Positions 1 to 11,076 of a DNA stretch of 64,000 nucleotides are shown one piece after another. The stretch lies in the NCBI GenBank assembly GCA_013420905.1, contig JAAXNY010000005.1:558001-622000 (forward strand), written 5' to 3'. This DNA comes from Collybia mongolica. Its lineage: Eukaryota; Basidiomycota; Agaricomycetes; Agaricales; Clitocybaceae. Position 1 is the stretch's first letter. Each line of letters starts with the position of its first letter. Under the pieces are notes generated by a model. The model made no database searches and was not told the DNA's origin. It saw nothing but the letters and a program-made list of their open reading frames with translations. A program made the position numbers and the translations under genes.

Positions 1-860
1 ATTCCTCCTCTCCCATTCAACCATCAACCCCATCTACAAACACATGGAGCTTTCTAAATGAACGTACTTGCCAGCCGCTCGTAATTAGGTGTACAGACTT
101 ACAGTACATCATTTCGGCCTACCTTGACTTTTACCAAATTAGCAAGGTTGCGTGTCGTCGCGCGTTGGGTTTCGAGAGTACATCGATGGACGAATTCACA
201 TGATAGTCATGACGGGAACGGAAACTTGGCTCACGGCGACGTCTGAATCTTTGGCTGGCAGGGTAACATTCAAGAAAACGCTGATTTACTCGCAGCTTTC
301 TCGGACATGTAGGCCAATGGGTCCTTGACGCTTGAGACGAGTTTCACCACCCTGAATGAAGTGAGCCAGTGGGCTTTCCTAGAACTCTCAATTGGCAGTA
401 TGTGTTCACTTCCTGTCTCGTTACAAAAAGGTTGAAGTCAAAACATGCAGTATCTTTAATATGTCCGCGCAGGAAAGGAAACATTGCTACTGGTCCCATT
501 TTCCACGAGGGAATCAAGACATTGTTGATGTAAACCATGCTTGCTAAATCCGGACAGACTGGTAAGTATGTGCGTTAAACGATACAAGAATAAGTAGGTG
601 AGTCGTTGTCCAATCCCAGGTCCCCTACCAGAGCTCATATTTGCATGTGACAGACCCAAAATCGATGACAGCTTATTAGAGTGGTTTAGCTGCGGTATAT
701 ACCGGAGATTTCGAATATTTACCAAACGGACCTCAATATTTTCCTGTGTGGAGTACAATTCGGCTAAGGTTTGTGGTGCCGAACGTGTACGTTTATGGCA
801 ATCGATTTAGCCGTGACCGGCAGATAAGTTAGAGGCGACTGCCTGTCGGAAGCATACACA
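1..860. other. Intergenic, nothing recognised
   Basis: Only short open frames with no recognisable domain or splice pattern occur here. The last part lies directly upstream of the UstYa-like relic and may contain its former promoter. Confidence 0.5.
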
Positions 861-2097
861 ATGGTCAGCTTGGCATATCTACTGGCCACGATAGTCCTTG
901 CAGCTGCTGAGAGCCCACTACCGCTTGACCTCCATTCCACCTGTGCACCCGCCATTGCTGATGATGGTGATCTGTGTCATTACCTGGAGTTTTTAACCAT
1001 GTCGGAGGATGCACGCCGTCACTCGCGCCCCAGACCTCGCCCTGAAATTGGTGGACAACAAATTACAGAGGACTGGGGGCAGGGTTGTCACTTTAGTGAT
1101 GCTGTTCCAGAGATCTGCCTTTGTTCAAATGCTAATTTCTCTGTAGTGTACATAGGTGAAGACCGACCTTGGCAATGGGACATCCCAGCCCTTGAAAAGG
1201 TCCATATGAGCATCAAAAATACACTACGTTACCCATACAACAATGGCACTGACTGGGACCGCTTGCTCCCTTCAAACAGTGTCTTACATCTCGGAGACCA
1301 CCATGAAGAGTTTACCATTTCTATGTTTCATCAGCTCTGTTGCCTTAACATCATTTGAGGCAGTTTAGTATCCCACCGCATCAGTAAGGTGACAAATTTC
1401 TTGTTCGCTTTTTGGCACTTTCTGGCACTTTTCGGCTTGATGACAAGTCTGCAAGTTTCCTCTGAAAGTTTTTCCTATGTGTGGCATCACAATACAGCTC
1501 CAATACCCAAACTGGGTTTGTAGTTGGTCTTCAGGAATGTATTGAGTATGAAGTTCACCTGTAAGTTGATCCTACATATCAAAAGTCGGCCCATAGTTCC
1601 AAATTATGGTGTCACCATCTGTGATGGCGACGGTGATGGTATGTAAACACAGCGCATGTTCTGTGCTTGGAAACATGTAGGTGAAGGCTGTGGGGATATC
1701 CTGAGACCAGTCAACATGTTGTTAAGCACACTACTGGAGAAGCAATAAATTTCAAACAAATTTGTGTTGAGAACTTGTCGAAATTCAGACATAGCTTTTC
1801 AGCTGTTTGTTTTCACACTTTTTGGACTTGTACAAGCATGAAAAGAAATTTGTATAAACACTGATGCAGTCTCATTTGATTGACAATTCAGAGATGAGGC
1901 TGGCATGTCACTGCATGAATTATCTACGCCAAATGGTGCTGTGTTGTTCACAGCTTCATTTGGAATCAGTACATGATCATGTTGGCGCAAGGATCACAGT
2001 GAGCAAGGCAACGCATACATGTAGGGATTGGACAGTGGTCTATGGGGCAACAGAAGCAAATATTCAGGAGTATAAACAAAAGATGGGATTGATATAG
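861..2097 (+). pseudogene. UstYa-like (DUF3328) oxidase gene, split by a MITE
   Basis: The frame from 861 starts with a signal or membrane-anchor stretch (MVSLAYLLATIVLAAAES) and carries UstYa-family features, ending in the first conserved motif, here HQLCCLNII where HQLHCLNII is usual. An in-frame TGA follows at 1356-1358; a CGA arginine would fit that position. After the MITE (1379-1866) the reading resumes with the second family motif, HCMNYLRQMVLC, and a typical tail (THTCRDWTVVYGATEAN) to a TAG at 2095-2097. UstYa-family proteins are copper-dependent oxidases or cyclases of fungal RiPP pathways such as ustiloxin. The MITE lies between the two histidine motifs, so both halves of the active site are separated. 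The stop, the H-to-C change and the insertion make this a dead gene. Confidence 0.82.
1379..1866 (+). mobile_element. MITE-like element, copy A (488 bp)
   Basis: The element is bounded by CATCAGT...ACTGATG terminal inverted repeats; the ends CATCAGTAAGGTGACAAATTTC and CATCAGTGTTTATACAAATTTC (one per strand) match over about 22 bp with an internal mismatch block. It has no coding capacity. A copy of the same length, reverse-complemented, lies at 5336-5823. A target-site duplication could not be fixed, because flanking bases extend the inverted repeat differently in each copy (GC..GC here, CC..GG in copy B). Confidence 0.8.
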
Positions 2098-2116
2098 CTA
2101 TTCTCTTGCCAATTAG

Positions 2117-2275
2117 CTACTTCGTTCCATTCCATTGCTGGTAGTTCTCATCTACCATGTCATATACGAGACTCCAATCCCAAAATTCATGAGTGGATCC
2201 AATGCGCTGGCTCTCAAAGTCTCTCGCCTCCCATCTTGCGGGTTCAAGGGTAAGGTCTGGATCACATAGGATCAT
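2117..2275 (-). pseudogene. C-terminal fragment of a second UstYa-like gene
   Basis: Read on the minus strand, the frame gives MILCDPDLTLEPARWEARDF followed by IGSTHEFWDWSLVYDMVDEN and a stop. This matches the end of UstYa-family proteins, where the HC..YLRQ motif is followed by LC.aD.tLEP and a terminal CRDW..V...VE. Both histidine motifs upstream are missing, so this is a relic. It faces the UstYa-like relic ending at 2097 tail to tail, which suggests an old inverted pair of paralogues. Confidence 0.6.
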
Positions 2276-2289
2276 TTCTATCTCTTTGT

Positions 2290-2599
2290 CAGCTGTACTC
2301 ATACAAACCTGAAGCGCCCAGCTTCTGTATCCCCTCCAAATACTTTGACAACAACAGTACCATCGAATATACTGAGGTGAAAGGCTATGGTCGCCCCATG
2401 GCTGACAAATTTCTTGCCCCTGCGGCCGATATCATCCCCATTTTCACCGCTTGCACCAACCATGATTTTGGTGGAAGCTGCGTTACATGGTCGTTGGCAT
2501 GTGATTTCTGCGCTGGCCTTGGCAGTGCATGGACAAACACAATTTCGAGTATCAGGATACTCAATACAAGTGTTGGATGTAACTTTTGGGTGTGAGTCC
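2290..2599 (+). pseudogene. Possible fragment of a small cysteine-rich secreted protein
   Basis: A plus-strand frame ends in ACTNHDFGGSCVTWSLACDF and then SSIRILNTSVGCNFWV before a stop. The C..x.FGG.C pattern and a terminal C.F resemble small agaric secreted proteins of the beta-gamma-crystallin or peptidase-inhibitor I36 type. There is no start or signal peptide upstream, because the preceding DNA is the antisense UstYa relic. The minus strand is also open here, so the assignment is tentative. Confidence 0.3.
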
Positions 2600-2888
2600 A
2601 CCAAATACATGGAGGATGATGCAGCTCACAAATTCTTTAATGTAGCAATCCAGATTGTATTGGGGACGGCATCAATGTTGATTCTGGGGCGATTTTTGAC
2701 CTGTCCGGCACCAATTACAATGATTGGACAACAGTGTTCAATTGCTATCTGACCGGCAGGTGATGGTACATTTCCTAAGTGGCAATCTTTGTTATCAAAG
2801 ACTCTTGAAAGAAAACGTTGGAGTGCATGAGACAAAGGTTTATGTAGTATGTACATGCTTTAAATCATTGTAATACACACATGATTGT

Positions 2889-3834
2889 TTACAAAGCATG
2901 TTGGACAAGATACACTCCTAGCTCAGTAAGCAATCAGAAGATGAGTATAGTAGAGAGAACATTACCATTTGGAGGAACACCCTTCTTTTGCCAGAATTTG
3001 ACATGGCAGTCAGGTGTACGTTTTGAACAGCTAAATTCAAATGTGGAGAAGGATGTCAAAGGGCAACGAAATTTGACATGCATGTGGCCACCTCCTGAGA
3101 GGTCAATTGTAGCAAAATGGGAATGACGTGCTGGAGCGGCATTCCATTCAACATCATGCAAAAGTTCCCAAGAATTGTCAAGCATCCAAACATCAAGTTC
3201 ACTGGATGAATTAATATTGACCCCAGCATCGAAGGAAGTTATATTCATTGGGATGGTTGGGTTGAGATGGCAGTTTTCCATGCCAAAATCAAGGTTGCAA
3301 AACTGAATGACAGTGGAGATCTGGGGAGTTTATTTGAATTGATTATTTGGACTGAGTCTCCAGGAGTATCACCTGTTTAGAGACAAGGAAGTGGCGATTG
3401 TCTGGGTGAATCTCACCAATCTCACTCCCATACCAGCGAGTATCTTCATGAAGTGTTCTGAGTGGATCCGTGGAGTCAAATTGAAGCAAGATATGTGCGA
3501 AACTGAAGATAGGAGGGGGCAGATCCTTGTGGTTGGTAAGCTTCTTGAGGTACATATAAGTGGAGGGGTGTCGTAGTTTGGGATTGGCGGCTTTGACAAT
3601 ATGGTGAGATTCCCAGTATCCATGACCAAAAACAAAAAGCGAAAGGAGGGAAGAGATGATGGTTCCTACACCTGCCCAGTGCAACAGCTGAGATTGCAAA
3701 GTTTCTGCAAATATGGTTAGCAAATACCATGAATTTCTGAATGATGGTTCACCTCTCCTGATTGTCAGAGGTTTCAGCAGCAGTTCCTTGTGCTCGCGCT
3801 GGGCAACTGGAGCATAAAAATTTTGGAATACCAT
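2889..3834 (-). CDS. Agaric membrane-anchored But2-like protein
   Basis: Four exons read without interruption: 3753-3834, 3373-3704, 2966-3302 and 2889-2917, with GT-AG introns of 48-70 nt, giving 259 aa. After a charged N-terminus there is one membrane segment around residues 38-54 (VGTIISSLLSLFVFGHG), then the family hallmarks RHPSTYMYL, a proline-rich turn before SFAHILLQFDS, and GEIHPDNRHFLVS. The extracellular part has NCHLNPTIP, WNAAPAR.SHFATIDLSGGG, and FEFSC..R.PDCHVKFWQ near the C-terminus. This layout is common in Agaricomycete proteins annotated as ubiquitin 3-binding But2 C-terminal-like; their function is unknown. It lies between the UstYa relics and the membrane gene at 4608, in a neighbourhood resembling a decayed secondary-metabolite locus. 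No break was found. Confidence 0.72.
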
Positions 3835-4607
3835 GAAATCGCAAATGACAGAAAGTCAGGATTGACTCTGACTCAGAGTCAATCTTTTCTATAAATATGT
3901 TAATTGAAGACCGTTTTGACATTTGAGCATTTTTTGATCCTTTGTCATGGTGAATGCATGCTCCAAGAGTCAAATGACAGGAAAATTATGTGCACTGGCA
4001 GCACGTTCTTGCTAGTGCAAATTACATTAACTTATAATTCACATTATTTTATTTGGTTTTCCAAGTTTCTCCCATGTTGCTCCTGTTCAACAAGTTCCTG
4101 ACTTGGTCCTGAGCATCTGCAAAATCCATGCATCTCACTAGATTTCTCGGCTCGGGCAGATTCAAGATTACTGAATCCCACGTCTGAACGGCGCTGATGG
4201 TTCCATGTTCCAAAGCCATCTTACACAACTTTGTATTGGAGAAGGACTTCACACTTGATCATCATGATCAGGACTGATGCATCATGTCCGATGATTCTTA
4301 TGCCCCTCAACCCACTCACATGCAGCTTGCTGCCCAAGATAATGGCTATTGGTCAGTAGTGACTACATGGAATCGTCTTTTGATCTAATGAGTGGCCTTG
4401 AAACTATCATTTTTGTATCAAATGGGATCAAATCGTCTCAACTTCCATATCTTGAATGGTGGTGACTCTGATCTATCAAAGAGGGCATTCACAATGAATC
4501 CCGCCCAGGTGCATTTATCAAAATTACTGGCATCTTGCGTCTGTGCTACCACATAAAAACTGCTTGACCTATATATCTGTCTTTCATACCTTGCACTCCC
4601 CAAGAAG
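3835..4607. other. Intergenic, one unassigned minus-strand frame
   Basis: This stretch separates the divergent But2-like gene and the membrane-protein gene and should contain both promoters. A minus-strand frame at 4049-4252 (67 aa) is open, but shows no domain and no clear splice partner. Nothing else was recognised. Confidence 0.4.
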
Positions 4608-5335
4608 ATGGCAGACAACTCAACTGCTCCCCCGATCAGTAGTAATCAAGAACCTCCCTTGCTTATTGCTTTTGAGAAAGAAGACTTTGTTGGTATGCAC
4701 CTGGCCAATATGCTATATGGTAAGTCCACCCTTACACTATTTCCAAGGCGATTAGTTTTGACTTCAAGCCAAGGTATATCTGCACTGTTGTTTTTCCAGT
4801 GCATGATTCAGCTTCTCTGGCCCAAGGCTGGTCATGGTCGTAATCTGATTCTTGCCAGGTACACATTCCTTCTGTTCAGCCTTGGAACGGTATTCACAGG
4901 CATGAACATCAATGTTGCTGTCCTCGGGTTATTGAGAATCACAATTTTCCTGGTGGACTGGAGGCTTATTCATCTATTACCCAATCATATGCCCTTGGAA
5001 TCATCCCAAATGCTGCCTTTATCCTATCAAACTGGATGGCCGATGCACTCATGGTAAGCCTTAATCTATTTGTAAGTTGTGGTGAAGTCCACTGATTATT
5101 GTTAAGTTATGGTGTTGTAAGGTTGTCTGGACTGGAAAGCCTTGGATTTTGATATTCCCTATTGTCATGTACCTCGCCTCAATCTGTGAGCAACATTTTG
5201 AACTCACTCTGATCCAACTTAATATCATTGCATAGCTATGGGTATTATGACCATCTTCCAAAGCTCGCATCCAAATTCCGGTCTTTGGAATTCAATCACT
5301 GTCAACTTCGCCCTCCCATACTTCTCCATCTCATC

Positions 5336-5823
5336 CATCAGTGTTTATACAAATTTCTTTTTGTGCTTGTACAAGTCCAAAAAGTGTGCAAACAAACAGC
5401 TGAAAAGCTATGTCTGAATTTCGACAAGTTCTCAACACAAATTTGTTTGAAATTTATTGCTTCTCCAGTAGTGTGCTTAACAACATGTTGACTAGTCTCA
5501 GGATATCCCCACAGCCTTCACCTACATGTTTCTAAGCACAGAACATGTGCTGTGTTTACATACCATTGCCGTTACCATCACAGATGGTGACAATGTAATT
5601 TGGAACTATGGGCCAACTTTTGATATGTAGGATCAACTTACAGGTGAACTTCATACTCAATACATTCCTGAAGACCATCTACAAACCTAGTTTGGGTATT
5701 GGAGCTGTATTGTGATGCCACACATAGGAAAAACTTTCAGAGGAAACTTGCAGACTTGTCGTCAAGCCGAAAAGTGCTGGAAAGTGCCAAAAAGCGAAAA
5801 AGAAATTTGTCATCTTACTGATG
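5336..5823 (-). mobile_element. MITE-like element, copy B (488 bp)
   Basis: This is the reverse complement of copy A (1379-1866) over its whole length, with scattered substitutions and the same CATCAGT/ACTGATG ends. It interrupts the membrane-protein gene within the exon that encodes PYFSIS. The copia element lies at its right end, with only 4-5 bp between them. Confidence 0.8.
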
Positions 5824-5827
5824 GACT
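5823..5827. repeat. Copia target-site duplication, left (GGACT)
   Basis: GGACT precedes the left LTR and recurs at 11485-11489 directly after the right LTR. This is the 5-bp duplication expected for a Ty1/copia insertion. Confidence 0.9.
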
Positions 5828-6216
5828 TATTAGAATAGGAAGGTGCAGGGATGTCTGTGACAGCCAACAGCTGAAGTCCGAAGTAAGTAACTGGTTTATT
5901 GATCAAACAGAAGCTGTACTAACCTGAAGTCCGAAGTAAGTAACTGGGGACTTCAGGACTATCTACTCTCCTATATATATGTGCTAGAACAATAAGGAGA
6001 GTAAAGACAATAAGAACAATAAGAAGATGATAAGGATCTGATCATCTGGTATGATAGTGATCAGCATCTGGTCATCTGGTCAGATGCCAAGAGATCAAGA
6101 ACAATAGAGACAATAGTCACCAGACCATGATAACCATCTGATAAGGATCAGGTGGATCAGGGGTGACAGAAACAGCATAAGGCTGTGTATGGAGATGCAT
6201 GTGGTCAGTTCTAACA
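5828..6216 (-). repeat. Copia LTR (3' LTR of the element)
   Basis: On the element strand it begins TGTTAGAACTG and ends CCTATTCTAATA. It contains GAAGTCCGAAGTAAGTAACTGG twice on the plus strand. It is identical by eye to 11096-11484. Confidence 0.93.
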
Positions 6217-6225
6217 CACCCCCCT
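6217..6225 (-). promoter_or_regulatory. Copia polypurine tract
   Basis: The minus strand reads AGGGGGGTG directly before the LTR start TGTTAG. This is the expected site for priming plus-strand DNA synthesis. Confidence 0.75.
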
Positions 6226-6305
6226 GATCTGATGCATCTCTAAACTAGAAAAGTATACAAAAAGAATAACTACCTAATGAAACAATAGAAAGAAAATCAT
6301 TTGCT

Positions 6306-9300
6306 TTATGGTGCAATGCCCATCATTTCTCTGCAGAACTTCACTTTTGCAAGGGGAAGTGCTTTGGTCAGGATGTCAGCAACCTGTGCAGTACCAGGAA
6401 TGTGGTGGGTGACAATGACTCCATTCTCAACCTGATCTCTAAGCCAGAAGAAGCGGAGATCAAGCTGCTTCATGCGCCCATGGTGCTCTGGATTCTTGGT
6501 AACACTCAGGGCAGACAAGTTGTCAATCATCAAAGGTGATGACACTTTGACTGTATATCCCATTTCATGCATCAAATTTCGCATCCAGAGAATCTCCTTG
6601 CCAGCTTCAACAGCAGCAACATATTCTGCTTCAGTTGTGGAAAGGGTCACAAATGTCTGCAGTTTGCTGCTCCAGCCAATAGCTCCTCCACCCAAGATAG
6701 TCACATAGCCACCAGTGGAGCGTCCAGTATCTGGGCAATCAGCATGGGAAGCATCGCAGTAGGAGGTGAACTCCAGGGGTAGACCATTAGCCTTGTACTG
6801 CAGCTTGTAATCCATTGTGCCTTTGCAATATCTGAGCATGTGCTTTGCAGCTGCCCAGTGTTTGGGGCCAGGATTGGAGTTAAAACGAGCAAGCTTGGAT
6901 ACACCAGCTGCCATATCAGCCCGAGTCATTCCTACAAGGTATTGGAGTGAACCAACTAGGCTGAGGTAGGGCACATTTTGCATTTCCTCAATTTCTGCAT
7001 CGGTTTTCGGGCACATGTCCTTGCTGAGCACAATACCAGGAGGCAATGGCGTGCTGACAGAGTTGCAGGTTGTCATATCATACCTCTCAAGCATATCAAC
7101 AATGTATTGACGCTGAGAGAGTGCAATAGAGCGTTTGGCACGATCCCTAATGACTTCTACACCAAGCAAGAACTGAGTGGGGCCAAGATCACGAAGTTTG
7201 AAATGCTGAGAGAGCTCTTTGATGGTCCTGTCAATGGCAGCATTGGATTTCGAAGCAAGTGTAATGTCATCAATGTAAATGGGGACAATGATCTTGACCT
7301 CTCCCTTGACATACAGGTAGATAGAGCGGTCAGATTCAAGGCGTTTGAATCCCATTCCACTGAGAGTGGTGTGTAGCTTCTTGTTCCATTGCCTGGCAGC
7401 TTGCTTTAAGCCATAAAGCGACTTTTTGAGCTTGAGCACCTTGCCACCAAAGTCATAGCCCTCAGGAGGACGCATATAGATGTCCTCTTCAAGATCACCA
7501 TTGGGAAAAGCAGAGGTGATATCCACTGCTCTCAACTCCATGTCCTCAATACCAGCAATTGCAAGAATGAGCCTAAGAGCTGCAGGGCGGAAAGTTGGTG
7601 CAAAGACCTCATTGTAGTCAATTCCAGGACGTTGTCCACAGCCCTTGGCCACCAGTCTGCCCTTATATCGCTCCAATGTGCCATCTGAGTTGCGCTTGAC
7701 CTTGAACACCCAACCTGATCCAATTGCCTTTTTGCCTTCAGGGAGATCAACAACATCCCAGGTGTTGTTATTGACCAGGGAGTCAATCTCCTCATCAGCT
7801 GCAGCCTGCCACTTGTCTGCATCCTTGGATTTCATTGCCATTTTCCAAGTCCTAGGATCTGGACCAGGTCCAGTAGCAGCACCAGCAAAGTGAATGTCCT
7901 GGTAGCCATCCTCATCAAGTTCTCCAAGTGTGAAGTTGACCTCCTCATCACTGTCTTCAGGAATGGCAGGAGAGTCCCTTGAGACAACCCACCATGATCC
8001 TGGGGGCCTTACAGACCGAGCTGACCTTCTCAATGGTTCAGATTCATCAAGGTCAGGATCATAATCATTGCCTGGAAGTGGGTAGTTTGCAGGATTGATA
8101 GGAGGGACATTCACAGTGTGCTGGAGGCGAGGAGGATTGTGATTTTGAGAGGAGCTAGATGGAGCTGATGAGGGCTGGTGAGAGCGTGCACGAGTGCGTG
8201 CTGGAGAGGCATTGGAGGGGGCATTGCGAGGAGCATGACCACGTGGTCGGACAGGAGCAGCAGGGGCAGGGGCAGGAGCAGGAGCATTCTCATGTTTAAT
8301 GGTAGCATTTGGCTTTGGAGCAAGATTTGGCATATCTGCAGATTCATCATCAACACCCCCAAAATCAGGTCCAGAGCCTGATTCCAAGCCTTCATCACCC
8401 TCAGCTGGCTTGACCTTAAGGTTAACAATGGGGTGGGGTGGAGGAGGGGCACTAGTGCGAAGTGGTTGCCTTAAACCAGGAAAGTAGCGCTCATCAAATT
8501 CAGCTCTCTCAGAAATAATGGTCTTCTTGGTGGTAGGATTGTAAAACAACCATCCCTTGTACCCAGCAGGATACCCAATGAATACACACTTTTCCATGTG
8601 GGACTGCAATGATTTGCGCTTATCCCTCTGAATGTACACATATGCAGTGCACCCCCAGACTCTGAGGTGTCCAACATCAGCCTTGGTGCCATACCAACCA
8701 ACATGTGGTGTCTGTGGTGCAGCAGAGGTAGGAATGCGATTCCAGACATGTATGTGTGCAGCCAGACAATGCTCCCAAAATGATGCAGGCAGGTGGGACT
8801 CAGTAAGCATAGCAGTAATGTCATCTGCCATGGTCCTGTTGGCTCGCTCAGCAACACCATTCTGCTGTGGTCTGTTGCGAGTAGTGTGCCTTCTCTCAAT
8901 GCCACACAGGTCTGTGAATTTAATGAACTCATTGGACATGTACTCTCCCCCCTTGTCATCCTGCATGGCCTTGATCTTCTTGTCTTTGAAGTGGTTCTCT
9001 GCATGAGCTTTAAAGACTTGGAATGCATATAGAGCCTGGCTTTTCCGCTTCAGTGGCACAGAAGCCTTGAAATCAGTGCAGTCATCAATGAATGTCATCC
9101 AGTAGAGTGAACCAGCATGGGATTTGACTGGTAAAGGCCCATGCAGATCAGTGTGAATGAGTTCCAGAGGCTCCTTTGCACGATGCCCAGTAGAGGGAAA
9201 GGGATTAGACTTCATTTTGCCTGCAAGGCAAGGTTCACAAATGGGATCTGGCTTCTGAGATGAGTTGACATCCATTCCTGTTACCAATTGCTCTCTGACC

Positions 9301-10700
9301 ATTCTGCGCACATCTGCATAATTATGGTGTGCAAGGCGTCGATGCCACAGGGAGAAGTCAAGGGGCAGGGTGGAAGCGAGATTTGCATACTCCGAAATGG
9401 GTTCCACTGTTCCATCCAAGTGTGCACAGTTATTTGCATTAATGGAAGCACAGAACAAGTTGGTGTTGTCCTTCCTCAATCTGAACCACAAAGCCTGATT
9501 ATCAACAAAGATGTTGAAGCCTTTGACTCTTGTTAAATATAGGATTGAGAGGAGGTTATTTCGGAGTTGGGGTACATGCAGGACTCTGGTAAACTCTACA
9601 GATTGAAGATTCTTTCCTCTTACAACTGGGTTGAAGACCACAGTGCCCACTCCAGCTGAATAAATGATGCTGTTGTCTGCTAGCTTGATTGGGACGCGAT
9701 GGGGGGCATAATTTTGGACCCAATGGCGATGAGGGGTCATATGAGAAGTGGCCCCTGAGTCTGCAAGCCAATTGAAGTCAGCATCAAGCTGGAGTGGAGT
9801 GGAAAGATCAGAATGATCAGGGAGACGAGTACTTGCATTGCCAGCAAATTCTACTTTGGGGTCATCATCATTGGAAGTGTCCTTGTGCTCCTGTGCCTTA
9901 TTAGCACCCTCATTTCGCTTTCTCTGCCTGGGCTTGTTGTTGCCAGTAGTCTGCTGCTTGGCATTGTCTCTGGCCCTCTTCTGTGCAGCTTCAAATGCAA
10001 AGCACTTGGCCATAATGTGGCCAGTCTTGCCACAGAAGTCACAAGAGAGCTTTGGAGTGCTGGCAGCCATTGCTAGCTGGTCAGAAGCCCGACAACGACG
10101 AGAGGTCTCCTCTGTGACAAAGGCTTGATGCACTGTAGCCTTGTCCAGTGTGTCCTTCATCAAGAGTGTGGAGACAAAAGCACTGTAGTCCTCTGGAAGG
10201 GCTCTGATCAAAGCCATAGAAGCGAGCTCAGCATCCAGTTCAGCTAGAGTAAAGCTGGCAGGGCGCAAATTTTGAATGGTGGAGATGGATTCCTCAACTC
10301 TGTTCATCAAACTCTGCAAGGATTCCTCCTCTTGCTTCCTGATAGAGAACAAATCGTCATAGGCATTGAATCTGGTGCCCGGACGCCTCTGCATGTGCAC
10401 AGCTTCAAGGGCAGTCCACATCTTGATGGGATCATCAGTGATCTTGTTGAAATGGATCTTCTGAGATGGCTCCACCATTAAGAATATGTGACCAGCAGCT
10501 TTGTCTGATTTCTGAAGATAGGCATCAACAGCAGTGAGCTGCTCCAGAGTGGGAGGTGAGGACAGAGTAGGCTGTTTAGATGAGCCATCTACAATCCTCC
10601 AGAGGCCTTGGGAGCGAAGCCAGGCAGCCATATCACCAGCCCATGAAGTGTAGTTGTAGTCATTGAGGAGAGGAAAGGTGGGTTTAGTGAGGGAAGACAT
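6306..10700 (-). CDS. Copia gag-pol polyprotein
   Basis: One uninterrupted frame of 1464 codons. Domains in order: a gag/UBN2-type region from residue 1; a CCHC knuckle (CDFCGKTGHIMAKC, near 220); an aspartic protease core (LADSGATSH, near 312); the pre-integrase region with LWHRRLAHHN; an integrase core with D in LIHTDLHG, D in MQDDKGGEY and E in QQNGVAERANRT; a proline- and serine-rich linker; reverse transcriptase with VDITSAFPNGDL and the catalytic YIDD; and RNase H with YCDASHAD and LSTTEAEYVA. This is the Ty1/copia order (integrase before reverse transcriptase). No stop or frameshift was seen and all expected catalytic residues are present, so it may be active. The 5' untranslated part is 10701-11076. 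Confidence 0.95.
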   Translation of the reverse strand: MSSLTKPTFPLLNDYNYTSWAGDMAAWLRSQGLWRIVDGSSKQPTLSSPPTLEQLTAVDAYLQKSDKAAGHIFLMVEPSQKIHFNKITDDPIKMWTALEAVHMQRRPGTRFNAYDDLFSIRKQEEESLQSLMNRVEESISTIQNLRPASFTLAELDAELASMALIRALPEDYSAFVSTLLMKDTLDKATVHQAFVTEETSRRCRASDQLAMAASTPKLSCDFCGKTGHIMAKCFAFEAAQKRARDNAKQQTTGNNKPRQRKRNEGANKAQEHKDTSNDDDPKVEFAGNASTRLPDHSDLSTPLQLDADFNWLADSGATSHMTPHRHWVQNYAPHRVPIKLADNSIIYSAGVGTVVFNPVVRGKNLQSVEFTRVLHVPQLRNNLLSILYLTRVKGFNIFVDNQALWFRLRKDNTNLFCASINANNCAHLDGTVEPISEYANLASTLPLDFSLWHRRLAHHNYADVRRMVREQLVTGMDVNSSQKPDPICEPCLAGKMKSNPFPSTGHRAKEPLELIHTDLHGPLPVKSHAGSLYWMTFIDDCTDFKASVPLKRKSQALYAFQVFKAHAENHFKDKKIKAMQDDKGGEYMSNEFIKFTDLCGIERRHTTRNRPQQNGVAERANRTMADDITAMLTESHLPASFWEHCLAAHIHVWNRIPTSAAPQTPHVGWYGTKADVGHLRVWGCTAYVYIQRDKRKSLQSHMEKCVFIGYPAGYKGWLFYNPTTKKTIISERAEFDERYFPGLRQPLRTSAPPPPHPIVNLKVKPAEGDEGLESGSGPDFGGVDDESADMPNLAPKPNATIKHENAPAPAPAPAAPVRPRGHAPRNAPSNASPARTRARSHQPSSAPSSSSQNHNPPRLQHTVNVPPINPANYPLPGNDYDPDLDESEPLRRSARSVRPPGSWWVVSRDSPAIPEDSDEEVNFTLGELDEDGYQDIHFAGAATGPGPDPRTWKMAMKSKDADKWQAAADEEIDSLVNNNTWDVVDLPEGKKAIGSGWVFKVKRNSDGTLERYKGRLVAKGCGQRPGIDYNEVFAPTFRPAALRLILAIAGIEDMELRAVDITSAFPNGDLEEDIYMRPPEGYDFGGKVLKLKKSLYGLKQAARQWNKKLHTTLSGMGFKRLESDRSIYLYVKGEVKIIVPIYIDDITLASKSNAAIDRTIKELSQHFKLRDLGPTQFLLGVEVIRDRAKRSIALSQRQYIVDMLERYDMTTCNSVSTPLPPGIVLSKDMCPKTDAEIEEMQNVPYLSLVGSLQYLVGMTRADMAAGVSKLARFNSNPGPKHWAAAKHMLRYCKGTMDYKLQYKANGLPLEFTSYCDASHADCPDTGRSTGGYVTILGGGAIGWSSKLQTFVTLSTTEAEYVAAVEAGKEILWMRNLMHEMGYTVKVSSPLMIDNLSALSVTKNPEHHGRMKQLDLRFFWLRDQVENGVIVTHHIPGTAQVADILTKALPLAKVKFCREMMGIAP

Positions 10701-11076
10701 TGAAAAAAGCGAAATTTGGAGATGGGATAGAGACTCTGAGCAGGGTTTATATCAACCAGGAATACAACCAAGGTCCTTTGTAACAATAAAAGGCAGGGTT
10801 CCACAGCTGAGCCTTCAGGAGTGTGTGCAGGAAGTGAGTGCTGAGAGTATTCTACTGTAACTAATAAGCAATCCCAATTGTAGCACCTCCAGGAGCACCA
10901 GGATGATTACTGGGTTATTTCCTAGGTAGGATGAAAACCAACCCACTGAAGAGTATGGTCCCAAAAGTTGGATGCCCTTGTAACTAGAGGGGGAGCACAA
11001 CACTATAAAGGCAAAAATGCGAAACAGAGACTGTATATAGGCAGCAATGGAGTGGATACTTGAACTAGAGCTGTTA

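Noticed and set aside
1379..5823. A single 4.4-kb element with ~490-bp terminal inverted repeats
   Set aside because: Each 488-bp repeat has its own terminal inverted repeats, and both flanking genes continue on the far side of their own copy: UstYa after 1866, and the membrane gene after the copia. Two separate insertions explain this; one large element does not.
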